Positions 6,051 to 8,589 of a stretch of DNA of 8,589 nucleotides are shown here, in pieces. The number at the start of each line of letters is the position of its first letter. The stretch's first letter is position 1. The stretch lies in NCBI GenBank assembly GCA_016793415.1, contig JAEUMC010000705.1, positions 1 through 8,589 on the forward strand, written 5' to 3'. Source of the stretch: Devosia sp. GTDB taxonomy: Bacteria > Pseudomonadota > Alphaproteobacteria > Rhizobiales > Devosiaceae. The translations under genes were made by a program, and so were the position numbers. The notes under the pieces were generated by a model, which saw nothing but the letters and a program-made list of their open reading frames with translations, searched no databases and was not told where the DNA came from.

Positions 6051-6832
6051 CTTGCGACGATTTCCGCGATGGCCATCGCGACGAAGTCCAGCGCATTGCG
6101 GCGTCGGGCAAACGGATTGCCATATCTCGACGCCGTGCCGCGGCGATAAGCCAGCGCCTCTTCGAGGATCAGCCGCCAGCGCGGCTCGAACGCCTCGAGT
6201 GCCCATTCGCCGGCAGCAGACTTTGAGGCGATCGCTCCGGTAGCCTTGGTGTAGGCAAGCCGGCTAATGCCCAAGACGCCCCACATCGGAGCGCCGCGGC
6301 CGAGCATGGAGGGAGTGAAGCCGGATGCGTGGCGCGACCAGCGGCGCCAATACGTGTCGGCATTGTCGCGCACCCAGCCGATCAGCCGTTCCCGGTCCTG
6401 CCAGAGCGCGGCGCGATCGAGTTCGCCGATCACGGTGATCGCCTCGGGCAGCGCGTGCCAGGTGACGGGGTTGCGGTTGCCGCGCGCCGCGATGACGAAG
6501 TCGCCCTGCTGCGAGGTTGGCCCGTCGCCGATGGCGTCCGGGCCAGTGTCCAGTTCGGCTGCGGTGACCCAGATGCCGTCGAGGCGTGGCAGTGTCGGAT
6601 CGGTGCGATAGCTGCGATGAACCAGCACCAGCGCCTCGGCATCCTCGGCGGTGAGCGGGTGCGACAGCACGGCAACGAAATCGAGGTCGCTGCGTGCCGG
6701 GCGGAAGTCGCCATCGGCACTGGAGCCGATGAGGTGGAGGCCGCTGATCAGGTCGCCGGTGTTGCGCCTTAGCAGGGCGGCGAAATGGCCAGTCGCGAGG
6801 TCGATGGTTGCCGCTGCACCGGCCGTGGTCAT
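6047..6832 (-). CDS. AadA-like nucleotidyltransferase-domain protein
   Basis: A 261-residue protein with an N-terminal polymerase-beta-type nucleotidyltransferase domain: GSSADGDFRPARSDLDF (36-52) carries the GS motif and the metal-binding Asp49-x-Asp51. The C-terminal helical part, with WGVLGISRLAYTKATGAI (184-201) and SKSAAGEWAL (203-212), matches the aminoglycoside 3''-adenylyltransferase type (AadA/DUF4111). The reaction would be transfer of AMP or another nucleotide to a small hydroxylated acceptor. Many chromosomal homologues are not resistance enzymes, so resistance is not claimed. ATG at 6832 has GGGGG 8 nt upstream. The frame stays open back to an ATG at 6934, through the cobT remnant, so an N-terminally extended chimera is formally possible but unlikely. 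It converges on the aminotransferase with a 4-bp overlap. Confidence 0.86.
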   Translation of the reverse strand: MTTAGAAATIDLATGHFAALLRRNTGDLISGLHLIGSSADGDFRPARSDLDFVAVLSHPLTAEDAEALVLVHRSYRTDPTLPRLDGIWVTAAELDTGPDAIGDGPTSQQGDFVIAARGNRNPVTWHALPEAITVIGELDRAALWQDRERLIGWVRDNADTYWRRWSRHASGFTPSMLGRGAPMWGVLGISRLAYTKATGAIASKSAAGEWALEAFEPRWRLILEEALAYRRGTASRYGNPFARRRNALDFVAMAIAEIVAS

Positions 6833-6841
6833 CGTCCATGC

Positions 6842-6914
6842 CCCCGTTTTGCAGACCTTGGCGTGCCTGGTTGCCACGTTGTTGTGGAGGCGCAGCGCGA
6901 TCTTGGCAAGCGCA
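6842..6914 (-). pseudogene. cobT: Remnant of a cobT 3' end
   Basis: Read leftward, this stretch encodes ALAKIALRLHNNVAT followed by RHAKVCKTG; the intact CobT ends VLAKTALHLHNNMAT, FGSAGVSDKG. Bases 6869-6911 match 7513-7555 at 37 of 43 positions; three of the six differences are synonymous in the cobT frame, so both derive from coding sequence that diverged as such. Weaker in-frame similarity continues through 6842 (15 of 21 bases over the last codons, after loss of one codon). The cobT stop is missing. Upstream of 6914 similarity ends abruptly. The remnant lies between the nucleotidyltransferase start and the unknown gene, in the same orientation as cobT. Confidence 0.75.
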
Positions 6915-7051
6915 GGCCGTTCAGCAGATCGCAACGACTCTTCGATGCCCGTTAACCATCCATTGGCCGCTTGCCGACTGGGACGTTGACGGCGACGGAT
7001 CGTCCGGCGCCATCGTCATGACGCGGGGTGCGTTCTTGCTGGAGGGCAACG
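6915..7051. other. Upstream region of the unknown gene
   Basis: This 137-bp stretch runs from the break point of the cobT remnant to the start of the 139-residue gene. It contains GACTC (6936-6940, a GANTC methylation-type site), an exact TTAACCAT (6952-6959), TTGACG (6985-6990, possible -35) and the palindrome CGTCATGACG (7014-7023). No clear -10 is seen. It must hold the promoter of the rightward gene and perhaps of the leftward nucleotidyltransferase. Confidence 0.4.
6952..6959 (+). promoter_or_regulatory. Second CtrA half-site candidate (TTAACCAT)
   Basis: A second exact TTAACCAT in the window, 12 bp from a GANTC site and 92 bp upstream of the unknown gene. As with the first copy, only the half-site is present. 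Confidence 0.25.
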
Positions 7052-7471
7052 ATGACGACCACCGACTTCAAGGTTCGGGTAAAGGTGTCGCGCTGGAGCG
7101 ACGACCAGAAGCGGGAGTTTGCCGCGATAGACCGGCGTGCCAGGGCCTTCACGACGCGTCCGGTTACTGACATGTTCGACAAGGACGGCAACGTCGTTCA
7201 TCCGACCTGGCTCAAGATCCTGGCCGACCTCGAGGCCTGGGCACTAAGGCACAAGGTAAAGGGCGGCACCACGGAGCGAGACCGTGACCCGGTGGTCCCC
7301 GAAGGGATTGCCCCAATTATCCTCTCCGATTGCCCGAGCCGGACGACTTCGATCGAGACCCTGGAGATCGCCGGGACGAACCAGACGATCAAGACCAAGT
7401 ACACCTGCTACTTGAAGCGCCGTGGCCTGCTGAACCGATGCACCTACCGGTGCTATTCCGAGCAGATTTAG
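7052..7471 (+). CDS. Unknown 139-residue protein between the cobT repeats
   Basis: No family is recognised. The gene looks real: GGAGGG (7041-7046) lies 5 nt before ATG 7052, and third positions favour G/C throughout, though less strongly than in the neighbours. The protein is soluble, basic and rich in Lys/Arg, without signal peptide or membrane segment. A central helical stretch is PTWLKILADLEAWALRHKVK (51-70). The C-terminal third holds Cys94, Cys119, Cys130 and Cys134 (YTCY, then NRCTYRCY), which could bind a metal or form disulfides. It lies alone between the two cobT 3' copies and converges on cobT with 8 bp between the stops. The placement and slightly different composition suggest an acquired gene; its function is open. 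Confidence 0.72.
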   Translation: MTTTDFKVRVKVSRWSDDQKREFAAIDRRARAFTTRPVTDMFDKDGNVVHPTWLKILADLEAWALRHKVKGGTTERDRDPVVPEGIAPIILSDCPSRTTSIETLEIAGTNQTIKTKYTCYLKRRGLLNRCTYRCYSEQI

Positions 7472-7479
7472 GGCCTGCT

Positions 7480-8490
7480 TCAGCCCTTGTCGCTGACCCC
7501 GGCGCTTCCGAAGGTCGCCATGTTGTTGTGGAGGTGGAGCGCGGTCTTGGCGAGCACGACCGCCAGGGCCGCGCCGCTCCCCTCCCCCAGCCGCATGCCA
7601 AGGTTTAGCAGCGGCTGCTTGCCCATCGCCTCGAGCGCCCGGGCATGGGCGTGCTCGCCCGAGAGGTGGCCGAAGATGCAGTGATCGATGGCATCGGGGT
7701 TCACCGCCTGTGCGATGGCCGCCGCCGCTGTCGCGACAAAGCCATCGACGATGACCGGAATCTTCTGCTGGCGGGTGGAGATGATGGCGCCGAGCATGGC
7801 GGCGATTTCACGCCCCCCGAGGCGTGCAAGAATGGCGAGCGGGTCGCTCAGCGCGTCCTTGTGCAGCGCCAGGGCACGATCCACGGCATCGGCCTTGCGC
7901 TGCAAGCCTGCGTCATCGACGCCGGTACCGCGGCCGACCCAGTCGGCGCCGGTGCCGCCGAACAACGCGGCGTAGATCGCGGCGGCGACCGTGGTGTTAC
8001 CGATCCCCATCTCGCCGATGGCCAGCAGGTCCGGCTTACCCGCCACCGCTTCCATGCCGTAGGCCACGGTGGCGGCACACATCCGATCGTCCATGGCGGC
8101 GGTGCGGGTAATGTCGCCAGTGGGCAATTCCAGCGCCAGTTCGAAGACGCGCAGGTTCAGCTCATGCAGCGCGCAGATCTGGCTGATCGCGGCGCCGCCG
8201 GCGGTAAAGTTGGCGACCATCTGCGCCGTCACTTCACGCGGGAAAGCGGAGACGCCCTGATCGGTAACGCCGTGATTGGCGGCGAAGATCGCCACCATCG
8301 GGTTGTCGAGGGTGGGTTTGGCTTTGCCCTGCCAACGGCCGAGAAACTCGACCAGGCCCTCCAGTTCGCCGAGCGAGCCGGGCGGCTTGGTCAGCTGGCG
8401 ATCGCGCTGGCGGATGGCCGCGACAGCGCTTTCGTCACCCGCGGGAGCGATGTGCAGGAGGTCGATGATGTCGGCGAAGGGAGAGGGCAC
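7480..8490 (-). CDS. cobT: Nicotinate-nucleotide-dimethylbenzimidazole phosphoribosyltransferase
   Basis: CobT (CobU in Pseudomonas denitrificans naming) transfers the phosphoribosyl group of nicotinate mononucleotide to 5,6-dimethylbenzimidazole, giving alpha-ribazole 5'-phosphate for the lower loop of cobalamin; it is cytoplasmic. The 336 residues match the family length. Visible motifs are QLTKPPGSLGELE (32-44), FAANHGVTDQGVS (69-81), GEMGIGNTT (159-167), WVGRGTGVDD (184-193) and RLGEGSGAALA (300-310), with the catalytic Glu at 303. GTG at 8490 was chosen because GGAG lies 6 nt upstream; GTG at 8517 would add 9 residues, but its G-rich upstream sequence is folded in GGGCG-GACT-CGCCC (8522-8535). 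No other cobalamin gene is in view. The last 25 codons include the segment repeated at 6842-6914; the C-terminus itself looks intact. Confidence 0.95.
   Translation of the reverse strand: MPSPFADIIDLLHIAPAGDESAVAAIRQRDRQLTKPPGSLGELEGLVEFLGRWQGKAKPTLDNPMVAIFAANHGVTDQGVSAFPREVTAQMVANFTAGGAAISQICALHELNLRVFELALELPTGDITRTAAMDDRMCAATVAYGMEAVAGKPDLLAIGEMGIGNTTVAAAIYAALFGGTGADWVGRGTGVDDAGLQRKADAVDRALALHKDALSDPLAILARLGGREIAAMLGAIISTRQQKIPVIVDGFVATAAAAIAQAVNPDAIDHCIFGHLSGEHAHARALEAMGKQPLLNLGMRLGEGSGAALAVVLAKTALHLHNNMATFGSAGVSDKG
7513..7555 (-). repeat. Intact partner of the cobT 3'-end direct repeat
   Basis: This segment inside the functional cobT matches 6869-6911 at 37 of 43 bases in the same orientation, 644 bp apart. 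The longest identical run is 13 bp (GTTGTTGTGGAGG). Together the copies bracket the 139-residue unknown gene like attachment-site halves of an element that targets the 3' end of a conserved gene. Confidence 0.7.
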
Positions 8491-8589
8491 GTTCGGCTCC
8501 GGCTCAGGGGACGTCACTCATGGGCGAGTCCGCCCCCAAGAGTCCAGCGTGATCGGGATCAGGGCTGACCCGGGGATCAACCGATGCCC
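8491..8589. other. cobT upstream region, possible start of a divergent gene
   Basis: This holds the hairpin GGGCG/CGCCC (8522-8526 with 8531-8535) just before the alternative GTG at 8517. At the very edge, ATG at 8584 on the plus strand follows GGGG by about 8 nt and could begin a divergent gene; only two codons are visible. In several Rhizobiales the cobS (cobV) gene is divergent from cobT, so that is the first guess. No cobalamin riboswitch elements are seen in these 99 bases. Confidence 0.25.

Noticed and set aside
4551..6206. 551-codon minus-strand open frame, the longest in the window
   Set aside because: Antisense to the class-III aminotransferase with all PLP residues; His/Arg/Gly-rich shadow composition.
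6047..6832. Aminoglycoside resistance gene
   Set aside because: The fold and motifs are AadA-like, but many chromosomal members have no resistance role and the sequence has no cassette or attC context.
7471..7486. Bidirectional terminator between the unknown gene and cobT
   Set aside because: GGGC/GCCC gives only a 4-bp stem with an 8-nt loop and no T-run.
7645..8568. 307-codon plus-strand open frame
   Set aside because: Antisense to cobT, whose family motifs are intact.
8491..8589. Adenosylcobalamin riboswitch upstream of cobT
   Set aside because: No B12-box or conserved core in the 99 bases available; one could lie beyond the window edge only if the transcript starts there.
1..8589. CRISPR array, tRNA, rRNA or insertion sequence
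   Set aside because: No regularly spaced repeats, no cloverleaf or rRNA signature, and no transposase or integrase motif seen on either strand.

Overview
The window is GC-rich, with strong G/C preference at third codon positions. It reads as alphaproteobacterial chromosome, probably Hyphomicrobiales (a Devosia-like genus is a guess). The grounds are a PleC/DivJ/PdhS-like sensor kinase, a DecR/YbaO-type Lrp regulator, an alphaproteobacterial small XRE protein, a CobT/CobU with an alpha-type core, and two copies of the CtrA half-site TTAACCAT.

Layout. Positions 1-552 hold no convincing protein gene but are dense in structure: GC-rich stem-loops (48-73, 119-139), two abutting palindromes (173-195), a TTGACA promoter candidate, and two small hairpins ending in a T-rich run (284-297). 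This could be an RNA of about 65 nt or an attenuator. A small XRE-type HTH gene (553-834) follows and converges on a leftward cluster: alpha/beta hydrolase (831-1712), Lrp/AsnC regulator (1714-2193) and membrane-anchored thermonuclease-like nuclease (2303-2977). The hydrolase lies 1 nt behind the regulator and is surely co-transcribed with it. Divergent from the nuclease run a polytopic sensor histidine kinase (3086-4618) and a class-III PLP aminotransferase (4698-6050). The aminotransferase converges on a leftward AadA-like nucleotidyltransferase (6047-6832). Next come a 219-bp gap, a 139-residue protein of unknown family (7052-7471), and leftward cobT for the lower loop of cobalamin (7480-8490).

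The most unusual feature is a decayed copy of the 3' end of cobT (6842-6914, minus strand), about 640 bp beyond the 3' end of the intact gene and in the same orientation. Its best part, 6869-6911, matches 7513-7555 at 37 of 43 bases with codon-structured differences (LAKIALRLHNNVAT against LAKTALHLHNNMAT). The unknown gene lies between the two copies. This is what insertion of a small mobile segment into the 3' end of cobT, with restoration of the cobT end, would leave behind. No integrase is visible, so a segmental duplication remains possible.

The genes do not form one pathway. The functional links that can be argued are Lrp plus hydrolase as one operon with its own phased-repeat promoter, and the kinase with a CtrA half-site upstream of it. 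Both convergent pairs on the left (HTH/hydrolase and aminotransferase/nucleotidyltransferase) overlap by the same 4 bp, TTAG, leaving no room for terminators.
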